Assembly (NCBI GenBank): GCA_023511875.1
Contig: JAIMAQ010000006.1
Span: forward strand, 1 to 64,000
Direction of reading: 5' to 3'
Length of the DNA stretch: 64,000 nucleotides
Source of the DNA: Thermoflavifilum sp.
GTDB lineage: Bacteria; Bacteroidota; Bacteroidia; Chitinophagales; Chitinophagaceae
Shown: piece by piece, positions 27,164-36,615 of the stretch
How the letters are laid out: each line of letters opens with the position of its first letter
How positions within the stretch are numbered: the stretch's first letter is position 1
Program-made: the position numbers and the translations under genes
Notes under the pieces: generated by a model
Seen by the model: only the letters and a program-made list of their open reading frames with translations
What the model was told of the DNA's origin: nothing
The model's database searches: none

Positions 27164-30024
27164 ACAACTGTAGATTTGAAAATAGGAATTTCAAAAACAG
27201 CTTCAGTAAATGTTTCTGAGCCCACCTGTTTGGTATGTAAATAAAAACGAATGCCATGCCATTCGGCTCTTTTTCGGGTAATAGCCAATCCTTTGCCTTC
27301 TGCACTCTCTTCAATACCATTTAAATGATTGGGCAAGCCAGGACCATTGTCTGTGATCCGAATATAACAGATATTCTCACTTGCTGTAACTTGTACCTCG
27401 ATGTAGCCCTTTTGGTGTTTGAGTTTACGGATGCCGTGCTTAATAGCATTTTCCACGATGGGTTGTAAAATCAAAGCAGGAACTTGAAATTGCATAGATT
27501 CAAGAAATTGATTCACTTTTATTTGATAATCAAATTGATCGCCAAATCGAAGTTTTTCCAACTCCAAATATTGCTTGAGGTATTCTAATTCTTGCTGTAA
27601 TGAGATCAATGCATCTTGCCTCGTGTATATATTTGCTCTAAGAAATGCACTAAATTTATCAAGGTATTTAGTAGCTTGTTGTATTTCTTTATCATAAATC
27701 ATTTGTTTGATAGCATTCAATGTATTGAAAATAAAATGTGGATTCACTTGTGCCCGCATCATTTGCATTTCTAAGTCCATTAATTTTTTCTGCTGTTCTA
27801 ATTCTTTTATTCGTCGTTGATGTTTTTTTCGCAACGTTTGCCAGGTGATGGTACCAGCCGTTATAAACAAGATAGATAATAGGGTGATCCAAAAAATGGG
27901 TTTTACAAAAAATGGCGCTTGAATCTCAAAAGAAAAACGAGTTAGCCATGCAGAAGGTAATCCATCGCGCCGGATAGCTTGAACGAAAAAAGTGTAGTTA
28001 CCAGGTGGTAATTCATACAAATAAACTGTAGGATCTTTGGAAATTACCCATTTATGTTCATTAAGTTTATATCTAAACCATACTCCAGGAAGTCCAGAAT
28101 AATCTACTGCAGCTAAGTCGATGCGAACATGATTTTCTCGATACGAGAAAACTGGATGTATGTTTTCCGTACCTGTAAAATGCTTCTTGCCTGCATGTAT
28201 ACCCATGATATACACGGGGATATCAGTAGCTGGAATCGATAAGGTATCTGGGAAATAACTAATGCCGTTTGAAGTAGCTACATAAAGCCTGCCTCGATTT
28301 TTTTCGATATCGTTTATTTGATTGCCAGCAAGCCCATCGCTCAAAGAGAAAAATGTGGTTTGCACGTGCACATCAGTACGATATACTACCTGAATTTTTC
28401 CCAAGCAATTGTTGGTGCCTACCCAGATATAGTTTCCATCGGCATACAAACATTTGATTATATTCCCCGGAAAATGCTCGCCAGTACGTATAGCCAACAT
28501 CAACTTACCTCGATGAAAAGCGAGTAAAGAATCTCCTCCATATGCTACCCAAATCCATTTCCGTTGATCAATGGCTAAAGCATGAATTTTTTGTTGACCA
28601 ATTCTTCCATCAATATTCAATTTGATCATTTGCCCTTTAAGGAAATGATACACACCGTCTTCACTACCTACATAGCATTCTTCAGCAGAAATTGGTGCAA
28701 TAGCTGTAATGCGTTTACCCGTATGTAATGTCTGTAAATGGTAAATTCCTTGATGATAATAACAAAGAAAAAGCTTGCCATGTGTACCTAAAAAATACGT
28801 GCTATCGTTTAAGCGGGCTGCAGTTTTAAAGCCTTGATATTGGGGAAATATATGTATGAGACGTTTCCCGGGTTTGAATTGATATAACCCAAGTTGTGAA
28901 ACAATCAAAAAATAAGGTTTATTATAAAAAATATCCCTTATCCAAGCATCTATATTTAGAGATGTAGTAAGTGCTACTTTATGTATATATTGCCCATGTT
29001 GAATAAAGATTTCACCATGGTTGTTACCAGCAATGATGTTGTCATCCGTTGCAAGTACAGCATTCCAATTGGCCGCTTGAGGATCTACTTGCTGTAATAT
29101 ACTACTGATCTGTTGAGAACGAAGCATAATGAGCCCTTGTTCTTTGGTACTAATCCAAACTAAGCCTTTTCCTGGATCATACACTTCGTTCACAGATCCA
29201 TTTTGCCAGATTTTTTGTTGCAAGCGTAAATGAACGGTATCCAATAAATATACTTCTCCTTGCAGGCTGGTTACATAAATACCCAGAGGCGCTTTATCGA
29301 TTTGACGGATGGCAAAAGGCAATCGTCGAATGCGCAAAATCTTACCTGTGTTGGCGTCAATTTTAAGTAGCCGATTATGATTTCCACAATATAGAGTTGA
29401 TTGTTGGGCTAAAGAAAAGCGTACGTAAAATGGTAATGATTTCTGTGCAATGACTCGATGCTGACGAACAAGTAAATATTTTTTGGGAAGTAAAACGCCA
29501 TATGTTTGTTGATCGAATTTAAATAAATGATTGACTAATGCAGAGAAATATAAGCTATCAGTAATTTGCCGATCACGTGAATCAATCACATATGTCTGCC
29601 CATGAATATCAGAAATAGCTACATCGGTATCAGAAAGTACAAATCCCCTGTAGCTCCGAAAATCTTTCTCGAAAAGGGTTTTCAATGGGTGAAAAGAATC
29701 TGTAGAATCATCGTAATAAACAGGAGCTTTTTGAAAAGGCAAAGCCCAAACTGTACCCGTGCTATCAATAAGCACACTCAGAATATCGGAATCTAAAAGC
29801 CCATCAGCAATGCCATAATGGCGAAATTGAAATCCGTCAAATCGGGCTATACCATTTTCGGTAGCTATCCATAAAAATCCACGTTTATCTTGCACGCAAT
29901 TGTACACGGCCTGAGAAGGCATTCCCTGACTGATCGAAAAATAGCGAGCAGTAAATGGTTGTGCACGAGTTGCCCAGGGCACAATTAAGCAATAAACTAA
30001 ATAGCAGAGTATAAGTTGCCTCAT
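27136..30024 (-). CDS. propeller-type sensor histidine kinase (LytS-like output)
   Basis: A 962-residue membrane sensor. Signal peptide (residues 1-22), then ~570 residues of beta-propeller blades (recurring GLLDSDILSVLIDSTGTVWA-like units such as GLVWISTKEQGL and YIWVGTNNCLGKIQ), a Y_Y_Y-like Ig domain (YKLNEHKWVISKDPTVYLYELPPGNYTF, split here), one membrane helix near residue 710-730 (ITLLSILFITAGTITW), a short coiled coil, and a His_kinase/HATPase module with phospho-acceptor His763 (QVNPHFIFNTLNA). Unlike hybrid SusCD-linked sensors it has no receiver or AraC domain; its regulator is the separate LytTR gene overlapping its end. The ligand is unknown. Confidence 0.9.
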   Translation of the reverse strand: MRQLILCYLVYCLIVPWATRAQPFTARYFSISQGMPSQAVYNCVQDKRGFLWIATENGIARFDGFQFRHYGIADGLLDSDILSVLIDSTGTVWALPFQKAPVYYDDSTDSFHPLKTLFEKDFRSYRGFVLSDTDVAISDIHGQTYVIDSRDRQITDSLYFSALVNHLFKFDQQTYGVLLPKKYLLVRQHRVIAQKSLPFYVRFSLAQQSTLYCGNHNRLLKIDANTGKILRIRRLPFAIRQIDKAPLGIYVTSLQGEVYLLDTVHLRLQQKIWQNGSVNEVYDPGKGLVWISTKEQGLIMLRSQQISSILQQVDPQAANWNAVLATDDNIIAGNNHGEIFIQHGQYIHKVALTTSLNIDAWIRDIFYNKPYFLIVSQLGLYQFKPGKRLIHIFPQYQGFKTAARLNDSTYFLGTHGKLFLCYYHQGIYHLQTLHTGKRITAIAPISAEECYVGSEDGVYHFLKGQMIKLNIDGRIGQQKIHALAIDQRKWIWVAYGGDSLLAFHRGKLMLAIRTGEHFPGNIIKCLYADGNYIWVGTNNCLGKIQVVYRTDVHVQTTFFSLSDGLAGNQINDIEKNRGRLYVATSNGISYFPDTLSIPATDIPVYIMGIHAGKKHFTGTENIHPVFSYRENHVRIDLAAVDYSGLPGVWFRYKLNEHKWVISKDPTVYLYELPPGNYTFFVQAIRRDGLPSAWLTRFSFEIQAPFFVKPIFWITLLSILFITAGTITWQTLRKKHQRRIKELEQQKKLMDLEMQMMRAQVNPHFIFNTLNAIKQMIYDKEIQQATKYLDKFSAFLRANIYTRQDALISLQQELEYLKQYLELEKLRFGDQFDYQIKVNQFLESMQFQVPALILQPIVENAIKHGIRKLKHQKGYIEVQVTASENICYIRITDNGPGLPNHLNGIEESAEGKGLAITRKRAEWHGIRFYLHTKQVGSETFTEAVFEIPIFKSTVVWHQSIAIS

Positions 30025-30088
30025 TAGGTGGTTTGATGCTGCTATACTTGGATCTACCGAAAAATAATGTTTTTTATGATATTAAAAA

Positions 30089-30109
30089 AGCCCTCTATGC
30101 GAGGGCTTA
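30089..30109 (-). terminator. Rho-independent terminator of the glmS operon
   Basis: An 8-bp stem AAGCCCTC/GAGGGCTT with a 5-base loop; on the minus strand it is followed by six Ts. It lies about 28 bases after the stop of the quinone oxidoreductase gene. Confidence 0.85.
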
Positions 30110-30136
30110 TCTCATGATGCACAGCGTGGAAATGAA

Positions 30137-31090
30137 TCAGAATTTTAGCACGATCTTTCCCCTTCCATGTGCTTGATCCATACGCTCATGTGCTTTACGG
30201 AGATTTTCTACTGAAAAAGGCATGACCTCTTCCACCCAGGCCTTGGCTTTACCCCATTCAAACAAGGGTCGCATTTCCTCCAGGCGTTTTCTTTCACGCG
30301 TTAAGAAGATGCCATAAAGGGTTTGGTTTTGATGATAGAGTGGTGAAAGATTACCTGCTGGTGGTAAAATACAAGCTAGTCGCCCAAAGGGGCGCACCAG
30401 ATCGAGCACGCCGCCTATAATTGGATTACCTTGAATGTCGAAAGCTGCATCTACGCGTTGCCCCTGGTTGTATGCCAGAATTTGTTGATGAAAATCGGGC
30501 TGGTGATAGTCAAACACAGCATCTGCACCTATTTGTTTCACAAAGTCGTGATGGTGTTCACTGGCCGTAGCAATCACCCGAGCACCAGCGATGCGGGCAA
30601 ATTGTACAGCGAAAGAACCCACACCACCTGCAGCCGCAGTAATCAACACGGTCTCACCGGGTTTCACCTGCAAACGTCGCACAATAGCTTCCCAAGCCGT
30701 ACCTCCAGCTAAAGGTATGGCTGCTGCTTCTTCAAAGGAAATACCTTGTGGTTTATGCGCCACAATAGCTGCTGGCACAACCGTAAATTCTGCATAAGTA
30801 CCACGGGAATTACCGTGAATGGATGGAGTATAAAACACCTCATCACCTAAACGAAAATCCGATACGTGATCTCCTACTGCTTCTACTACACCTGCTGCAT
30901 CGTAACCCAATATTGCAGGCAGGGTAATCTGTGCCCAGGTGCCATTTGCACGAATCTTAGCATCGACAGGATTAACAGAAATAGCTAAGTTGCGAATCAA
31001 CAGCTCTCCTGAACCCGGCTCAGGCCTGGGCATATCGATGAGCTTTAACTGATCTACACTGCCAAACTGTTCAATGATAACGGCTTTCAT
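30137..31090 (-). CDS. NADPH:quinone oxidoreductase-like zinc-independent MDR protein
   Basis: A 317-residue member of the medium-chain dehydrogenase/reductase superfamily. It has the GroES-like N-domain (AILGYDAAGVVEAVGDHV) and a Rossmann domain with the NADPH-binding AAAGGVGSFAVQFARIAGARV. The structural-zinc cysteine cluster of alcohol dehydrogenases is absent, pointing to the quinone oxidoreductase branch that reduces quinones or enones. It starts 31 bases after the DUF4954 stop and is followed by a terminator, so it is the last gene of the glmS operon. Physiological substrate unknown. Confidence 0.88.
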   Translation of the reverse strand: MKAVIIEQFGSVDQLKLIDMPRPEPGSGELLIRNLAISVNPVDAKIRANGTWAQITLPAILGYDAAGVVEAVGDHVSDFRLGDEVFYTPSIHGNSRGTYAEFTVVPAAIVAHKPQGISFEEAAAIPLAGGTAWEAIVRRLQVKPGETVLITAAAGGVGSFAVQFARIAGARVIATASEHHHDFVKQIGADAVFDYHQPDFHQQILAYNQGQRVDAAFDIQGNPIIGGVLDLVRPFGRLACILPPAGNLSPLYHQNQTLYGIFLTRERKRLEEMRPLFEWGKAKAWVEEVMPFSVENLRKAHERMDQAHGRGKIVLKF

Positions 31091-31121
31091 CTTCTAAAGA
31101 TTTTTATTGTTAACAAATCAC

Positions 31122-33335
31122 TTATCCCACCTTTACCTCCCAACGCTGCATCAAACGTTGGGCATGTTGTTGATAACCTGCCGAAAGTTCTCGACTCCAG
31201 GTTAAAAAAGGATTATCCTCTAATCTACCCAGCACTTTTTCCATCTGTTGTTCATTATCATACACCATTTTCCGAAAAGGATTGTCGTAATCTTTTTTTC
31301 GTGAAAGATAAATTTGTTGATCTATCCACTGTTGGATGTGTATGAATCTTTGTAGCCAATCAATAAGCACAGAACGATTTATGTGCTCTGCAGAAAGCCG
31401 ATGCAAGGCAAGCAATGCCGCTGCTGCATGACGCTGCTTTTCCAGCAGATATTGATCTGCCCATTCTCGATAGCGATGATGTAAAGTAGACCAACTATTT
31501 ATTTTTGATTCGTGAATATCTTGAATCAATTGTTGCCGATAACGTGTAGGAACCAATTGCCCACCCACATTTTCCCATGGTTCCAAACTAACGTCTTGAA
31601 AGAAATCTAGCAAGCTTGAAAATTCAAGTTGTTCAAAAATAGGTAACAAATTTTTCACGCCATAATAATGAATCATATCTATAAATGACTGATAGCCTGC
31701 TGCAATTTTGATAAAAATATTGTTACGTGAAGAATGTTCGAGCCCTTCATAAGGTATTTCTATTTTCTGAAGGATGGGATCATGTGTCTGTAAGATGGAT
31801 TCACCCAATTGAATAAATTCGGCCTCAGAAAAAGAAGCGTGAGCATGCCGATGTGCTGCAACGGCCTTGCCAGTATGATAAGCCATCAAGCGAAGAGCAT
31901 GCAGCATCTCATTGACCGAATCAGGCGCTAAGAAATCATATTCTAAATATTGAATCTTTTCTGTTCGTTGATCGCGATCTTGATATTTCCATGCATTTCG
32001 AGCTAGAGCATACATGTTGTAACGAAACCAATAGCCAGGCATCACCTTCAAGCGGTTTTCACTTTCTTCATGAACCAATAATGAAAAAGGAATTTGCAAG
32101 TCAATTTCTGCTGGATAATTGCCTTTGGCAATCAAAGTAAATGTAGCAAAACGCGAGTTGTGTTTGAGACTTACGCACAATCCTGGCCAAAAACCTCTTC
32201 CTGCAATAATTTCGCCATCGGCTCCTCGAGAATTATGATTCGACCCAATAGTTGCACCTGCAGCCATATTGCTTTGCCCCATGACCAATGCTGCACACAA
32301 AAATGAATTATTGTGATGTTGCTCGTGTGCTGGAAAGATTAAAGAATTCAGCACTTCACAACAAGATACGGTGGCATTATTGCCTAAATACGAATTAATT
32401 AATCGTGCACCATATTTTAAATTAGAATGGGAAGCCATTACAAATCGAACGGCCTTTACCCCATAAAACACTCGACATCCGTAACCAATAATACCATTCA
32501 CCAATTCACATCCTTCACCAATTTGAGAAGGCGCTTCTGCACTACTATTAATCGTGATATTTTTTATTTTATTCGCTCCTTTAATGTATGCATCTGAGCC
32601 AATACGTGTGTCTTTAATGATCTTGCAACTCTTGATTACGGTGCGATCACCTACTTCACCATAATATCCCCGGCGATGATCAAATTGCCGAGCAGTGAAT
32701 TCCAGGAACTTTTGCATCAATACTTCATCGTCACGAAAACGGCTCCACAAATAGGCATCACCTGGCAACATACCTTCAAAAGGAAGTACTTTTCGCCCTC
32801 CATTTTCATTACAGATCTCCAGCCAAATGCGGTGTGATTCAGGCTCACCCTGTTTGAGAATACCGTTACCAAAACGGGCATAATCGGTAGTGGCCATTTC
32901 ATCGACATTGGTGATGATCACTTCATTTCCAATGATGTAATGAGAAAGATAATTTACTTGATTGATCACCACATTATCTCCTAAATCGGAAGAACAAATC
33001 GTGCTGTTGTACAATCCCACAGCCAATCGTAGATTATGAAACTCTAGATAATAAGGCTCTAATTTCCCAATGCGGATGAGTCCGTAAAAATGGCAATTCT
33101 TTACCAGGCTGGGATCAAATGCATCGTCGACAAAGATATGATTCCAGTTGTCTGAAGTATTGTTGTTACGCACTAAGGTTTCAATTTCATAAGCTGTGAG
33201 CTGGCGATAATGACGACGTGGGTTTTGCTGGTTGCGAATATAATATTCATCGGCTCCTTCGGGCAAATATTGGGGGTCTATAAAATGATACCCCAAAGCT
33301 TGCAGCGGATGTTTGGTAATCTGATTCATAGTCAT
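31122..33335 (-). CDS. DUF4954 family protein (left-handed beta-helix)
   Basis: A 737-residue cytoplasmic protein. It opens with a YRQLTAYEIETLVRNNNTSDNW segment, then hexapeptide-like turns of a left-handed beta helix (SSDLGDNVVINQVNYLSHYIIG; IGSDAYIKGANKIKNITI, each split here), as in GlmU-type acyl- and nucleotidyltransferases. The last ~250 residues are helical and rich in Arg/His/Gln. These traits identify DUF4954, whose activity is not known. It begins right after the glmS stop; the first in-frame codon is TTG, but the ATG at 33335 is preferred. Its place between glmS and an oxidoreductase suggests a role linked to amino-sugar or envelope metabolism. Confidence 0.85.
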   Translation of the reverse strand: MTMNQITKHPLQALGYHFIDPQYLPEGADEYYIRNQQNPRRHYRQLTAYEIETLVRNNNTSDNWNHIFVDDAFDPSLVKNCHFYGLIRIGKLEPYYLEFHNLRLAVGLYNSTICSSDLGDNVVINQVNYLSHYIIGNEVIITNVDEMATTDYARFGNGILKQGEPESHRIWLEICNENGGRKVLPFEGMLPGDAYLWSRFRDDEVLMQKFLEFTARQFDHRRGYYGEVGDRTVIKSCKIIKDTRIGSDAYIKGANKIKNITINSSAEAPSQIGEGCELVNGIIGYGCRVFYGVKAVRFVMASHSNLKYGARLINSYLGNNATVSCCEVLNSLIFPAHEQHHNNSFLCAALVMGQSNMAAGATIGSNHNSRGADGEIIAGRGFWPGLCVSLKHNSRFATFTLIAKGNYPAEIDLQIPFSLLVHEESENRLKVMPGYWFRYNMYALARNAWKYQDRDQRTEKIQYLEYDFLAPDSVNEMLHALRLMAYHTGKAVAAHRHAHASFSEAEFIQLGESILQTHDPILQKIEIPYEGLEHSSRNNIFIKIAAGYQSFIDMIHYYGVKNLLPIFEQLEFSSLLDFFQDVSLEPWENVGGQLVPTRYRQQLIQDIHESKINSWSTLHHRYREWADQYLLEKQRHAAAALLALHRLSAEHINRSVLIDWLQRFIHIQQWIDQQIYLSRKKDYDNPFRKMVYDNEQQMEKVLGRLEDNPFLTWSRELSAGYQQHAQRLMQRWEVKVG

Positions 33336-33338
33336 CAA

Positions 33339-35201
33339 TTATTCAACGGTAACCGATTTAGCCAGGTTACGAGGCTTGTCTACATCATATCCTTTGGCCA
33401 CGCCGATATAGTAGGCCAACAGTTGCAAGGGAATCACATTTAAGATAGGAGCAACGATCTCGTCGGCCTGAGGAACTACCATCACTTCGTTGGCCAGCTG
33501 AGGCACTACTTCATCTCCTTCATGAATCACCGCAATCACCTGGCCTTTACGGGCCTTTATTTCCTGAATATTGGAAATGATTTTCTCATGAAAGCGATCG
33601 CGAGTAGCCACAAACAATACAGGCAAGTGTTCATCGACCAATGCAATAGGCCCGTGCTTCATTTCAGCTGCGGGATATCCCTCAGCATGAATATAAGAGA
33701 TCTCTTTGAGCTTCAAAGCGCCTTCTAAAGCTACCGGGAAATTATATCCTCGACCCAAATATAAGAAATCACGTGCCGTAGCATATTTGGCTGCAATATG
33801 CTTGATTTGGTCATGTTGTTGAAGGATTTCCTTGACTTTGTCGGGAACTAATGCCAGCTCGTGCAGCAGGTGAATAAATCGATCATTTGATAGTGTGCCT
33901 TTTTGACGGCCTACTTTTAAGGCGATCATGCACAACACAGCTAGCTGAGCAGTAAAAGCCTTTGTGCTAGCCACACCAATTTCAGGCCCAGCATGTGTAT
34001 ACGCTCCAGCATGTGAAACCCTGGCGATAGACGACCCCACTACATTGCAAATCCCAAAAATAATGGCTCCAGCCCTTTTAGCTTCTTCTATCGCCACTAA
34101 GGTATCGGCTGTTTCACCCGACTGTGAGATGGCCATGACGATATCTCCAGGATGAATCACCGGATTTCGATAACGAAATTCTGAAGCATATTCTACTTCT
34201 ACGGGTATCCGACAAAGCTCTTCAAACATGTATTCGGCAGTGAGTGCTGCATGCCAAGAAGTGCCACAAGCCACCATGATGATGCGCTGTGCATCGATAA
34301 ACTTTTGCATGTATTCTTCCACGCCACGCATGATAATCCTGCCTTGTTGTTCATCTAATCGGCCTCGCAGGCTATCGAAAATGGTATCGGGCTGCTCAAA
34401 GATTTCCTTAAGCATGAAATGATCAAATCCTCCTTTCTCTATGGCTGCCAACTCCAGATCGAGCTTTTGGATAAAAGGCGTTTGTCGTTCATTGCCTAAA
34501 TTTTTTAACACCAACTCATCGGCTTTCACGATGGCCACTTCATAGTCATTGACAAAAACCACTTCTTGGGTATATTCAATAATGGGTGAAGGGTCGGAAG
34601 CCAAAAAATGTTCGCCCTTGCCCACACCAATCACCAATGGGGTGCCTTTGCGAGCAGCAATTAAGGTATCGGGATGATCAGCATCGAGAATAACAATCAC
34701 ATAAGCTCCCACGACTCGCCGCAACGCTATGCGCACGGCTTCTTCCAGTGAACATTGATTGTTTTGCTGAATATCTTCTATGAAATGAATCAATACCTCA
34801 GTATCGGTATCGCTATGAAACACATGATCTTTATTGAGCAGCTCTTGTTTGATAGAAGCGTAGTTCTCTATAATTCCGTTATGTACAATGGCCAGCCGCC
34901 CATTGCCCGACAGATGCGGATGGGCATTGCGGTCACTGGGCTCTCCATGTGTAGCCCAACGGGTATGACCTATGCCTACATGGCTATGTAAATCTTTCGC
35001 AGCAAGATATTCTTCTAATTCCGCCACCTTGCCTTTGCGCTTATACACAGTGATCACTGGCTGATCAGATGGGTTGTGTGGAGGGTATTGAATCAAGGCA
35101 ATGCCTGCACTATCATATCCACGATATTCAAGCCGTTTCAATCCCTTGAGAATGACGGGGTAGGCTTCCCGATGGCCAATGTAAGCGACAATTCCACACA
35201 T
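33339..35201 (-). CDS. glmS: glutamine-fructose-6-phosphate aminotransferase
   Basis: A 620-residue enzyme making glucosamine-6-phosphate for peptidoglycan and LPS. The N-terminus is MCGIVAYIG, so Cys2 becomes the nucleophile of the glutaminase domain after Met removal; GHTRWATHGEPS is also present. Two SIS sugar-isomerase domains follow (ACGTSWHAALTAEYM and YLGRGYNFPVALEGALKLKE), and the C-terminus DKPRNLAKSVTVE is the usual one. It is first gene of the operon glmS - DUF4954 - quinone oxidoreductase. No ribozyme-like leader fits in its short upstream region. Confidence 0.97.
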   Translation of the reverse strand: MCGIVAYIGHREAYPVILKGLKRLEYRGYDSAGIALIQYPPHNPSDQPVITVYKRKGKVAELEEYLAAKDLHSHVGIGHTRWATHGEPSDRNAHPHLSGNGRLAIVHNGIIENYASIKQELLNKDHVFHSDTDTEVLIHFIEDIQQNNQCSLEEAVRIALRRVVGAYVIVILDADHPDTLIAARKGTPLVIGVGKGEHFLASDPSPIIEYTQEVVFVNDYEVAIVKADELVLKNLGNERQTPFIQKLDLELAAIEKGGFDHFMLKEIFEQPDTIFDSLRGRLDEQQGRIIMRGVEEYMQKFIDAQRIIMVACGTSWHAALTAEYMFEELCRIPVEVEYASEFRYRNPVIHPGDIVMAISQSGETADTLVAIEEAKRAGAIIFGICNVVGSSIARVSHAGAYTHAGPEIGVASTKAFTAQLAVLCMIALKVGRQKGTLSNDRFIHLLHELALVPDKVKEILQQHDQIKHIAAKYATARDFLYLGRGYNFPVALEGALKLKEISYIHAEGYPAAEMKHGPIALVDEHLPVLFVATRDRFHEKIISNIQEIKARKGQVIAVIHEGDEVVPQLANEVMVVPQADEIVAPILNVIPLQLLAYYIGVAKGYDVDKPRNLAKSVTVE

Positions 35202-35242
35202 GGGTAAAATAGATTAATGATATGATTAGGCAAACAAATATC

Positions 35243-35250
35243 CAAAATTA
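35243..35250 (-). promoter_or_regulatory. -7 element (TAATTTTG) of glmS
   Basis: An exact minus-strand TAnnTTTG about 42 bases upstream of the glmS ATG. No good -33 element was found. Confidence 0.4.
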
Positions 35251-35378
35251 CTTCTTCAAAACCTTTACATCAGTAGAAAACTACTCATCGCATCTTTACC
35301 GATCTTTTTTGACAGTTCAACATTTTCTAAACAAAAATTTGCACGGCTTTTGAAGGTATTTCCGTAAAACCATATTGT

Positions 35379-35855
35379 ATGCATTGGCCAATAAGAACAT
35401 ATATATTTTCTATTTTGGCTGCCTGTAGTATATCGATATTGCATGCACAAGACAGGCTACAGGGTCGTGCTCTACAAAAGGCTATCGAGCAGCGCTCTTT
35501 GGTATTTCATGCCCAAAATGCACTACCGCTTCGCGGAGGAATGATTCAATTAAATGATCACGGTTACGTGCTCAAGTTGATGCCCGATTCATTGTATGCC
35601 TATCTCCCCTATTTCGGTCGGGCTTACTCAGCACCCTTAAACCCCACTGAAGGAGGTATTCACTTAAAAACGGGGCGTTATCGCTACCAGCTCAGCCACA
35701 ACAAATCGAGCTGGCATCTGGCTCTATTTCCATCAGAGAACACAACCGTTTATCGGCTGGATCTCAACATCAGTTCCGAAGGCTATGCCAGTCTTCAGGT
35801 AACACCTGAACAACGTGAATCCATTGGCTATTCGGGTTATGTGAGTGGGCCTTGA
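35379..35855 (+). CDS. DUF4251 family exported protein
   Basis: A 158-residue protein with signal peptide (ending ILHAQ) and a mature part matching DUF4251 in layout: RSLVFHAQNALPLRGG, then LMPDSLYAYLPYFGRAYSAP, and a C-terminal ITPEQR-like SLQVTPEQRESIGYSG. DUF4251 proteins are periplasmic or envelope proteins of Bacteroidota with no assigned role. It is divergent from glmS and 91 bases before the CBS gene. Confidence 0.85.
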   Translation: MHWPIRTYIFSILAACSISILHAQDRLQGRALQKAIEQRSLVFHAQNALPLRGGMIQLNDHGYVLKLMPDSLYAYLPYFGRAYSAPLNPTEGGIHLKTGRYRYQLSHNKSSWHLALFPSENTTVYRLDLNISSEGYASLQVTPEQRESIGYSGYVSGP

Positions 35856-35946
35856 AGAGAAGATTTTTTGGGAGAGTTGGCATTTTCAATTTTTTGCATT
35901 ATATTGGGAAAACGCTCGACGACCTTAGACCTAAAAACCCACTGTC

Positions 35947-36375
35947 ATGATTAATGTTGCCAATATTCTCTCCCGCAAAGATCCACGCCTCATCTGGGTA
36001 AGTCCGGATACTCCCGTATTAGAGGCTCTTCGCATAATGGCCCAGGAAAACGTGGGCTCTGTACTCGTTATAGAAAACAATACTTACTGTGGATTACTTA
36101 CTGAACGGGATTATGCTCGGAAAGTAATCTTAAAGGGTAAACATTCGGCCGATACTCCGGTAGCAGAAATCATGTCAGTAGATCTTCCCAGAATTTCACC
36201 AGAGGATTCTATCGAACACTGCATGGAACTCATGTCGGTCAACAATATCCGTTACTTGCCCGTTTTTCAGCAAGAAAAACTTGTAGGGGTGATTTCTATT
36301 AACGATGTCATCAAGGCTATTATCTCTCACCAAGAACAAACCATTCAACAGTTGACCTCTTACATTCATTCTTAA
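35947..36375 (+). CDS. CBS-domain-pair protein
   Basis: A 142-residue cytoplasmic protein consisting of two CBS motifs (residues ~10-65 and ~75-132) and nothing else. Typical segments are VLEALRIMAQENVGSVLVIE, GLLTERDYARKVI, and ISPEDSIEHCMELMSVNNIR, LVGVISINDVIKAII. Stand-alone CBS pairs bind adenine nucleotides and modulate partner proteins; the partner is not evident here. It converges on rnc with a 240-base gap in which I see no gene or clear terminator. Confidence 0.9.
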   Translation: MINVANILSRKDPRLIWVSPDTPVLEALRIMAQENVGSVLVIENNTYCGLLTERDYARKVILKGKHSADTPVAEIMSVDLPRISPEDSIEHCMELMSVNNIRYLPVFQQEKLVGVISINDVIKAIISHQEQTIQQLTSYIHS

Positions 36376-36615
36376 GTATTTCATGATCTATCGGCCTCAG
36401 TTTTGCATCTAGGGTTAAAAATTAGCCAGTCTGCTATAGATATACATTTGCTCAGGTGAGCTCATCTTGTCTTGTCATTTCGCATTTTTTGTCGAATCAC
36501 GCCGTAAGCGATGAGCGAAGGCTTACCCCATGCTTCCAGCTTTTTGATACCAAAAATTTATTGGGCGTAGGCTTGGGTAATCAGTAGCTAGTATGTTTAA
36601 AGAGAAAGTGAGAGA

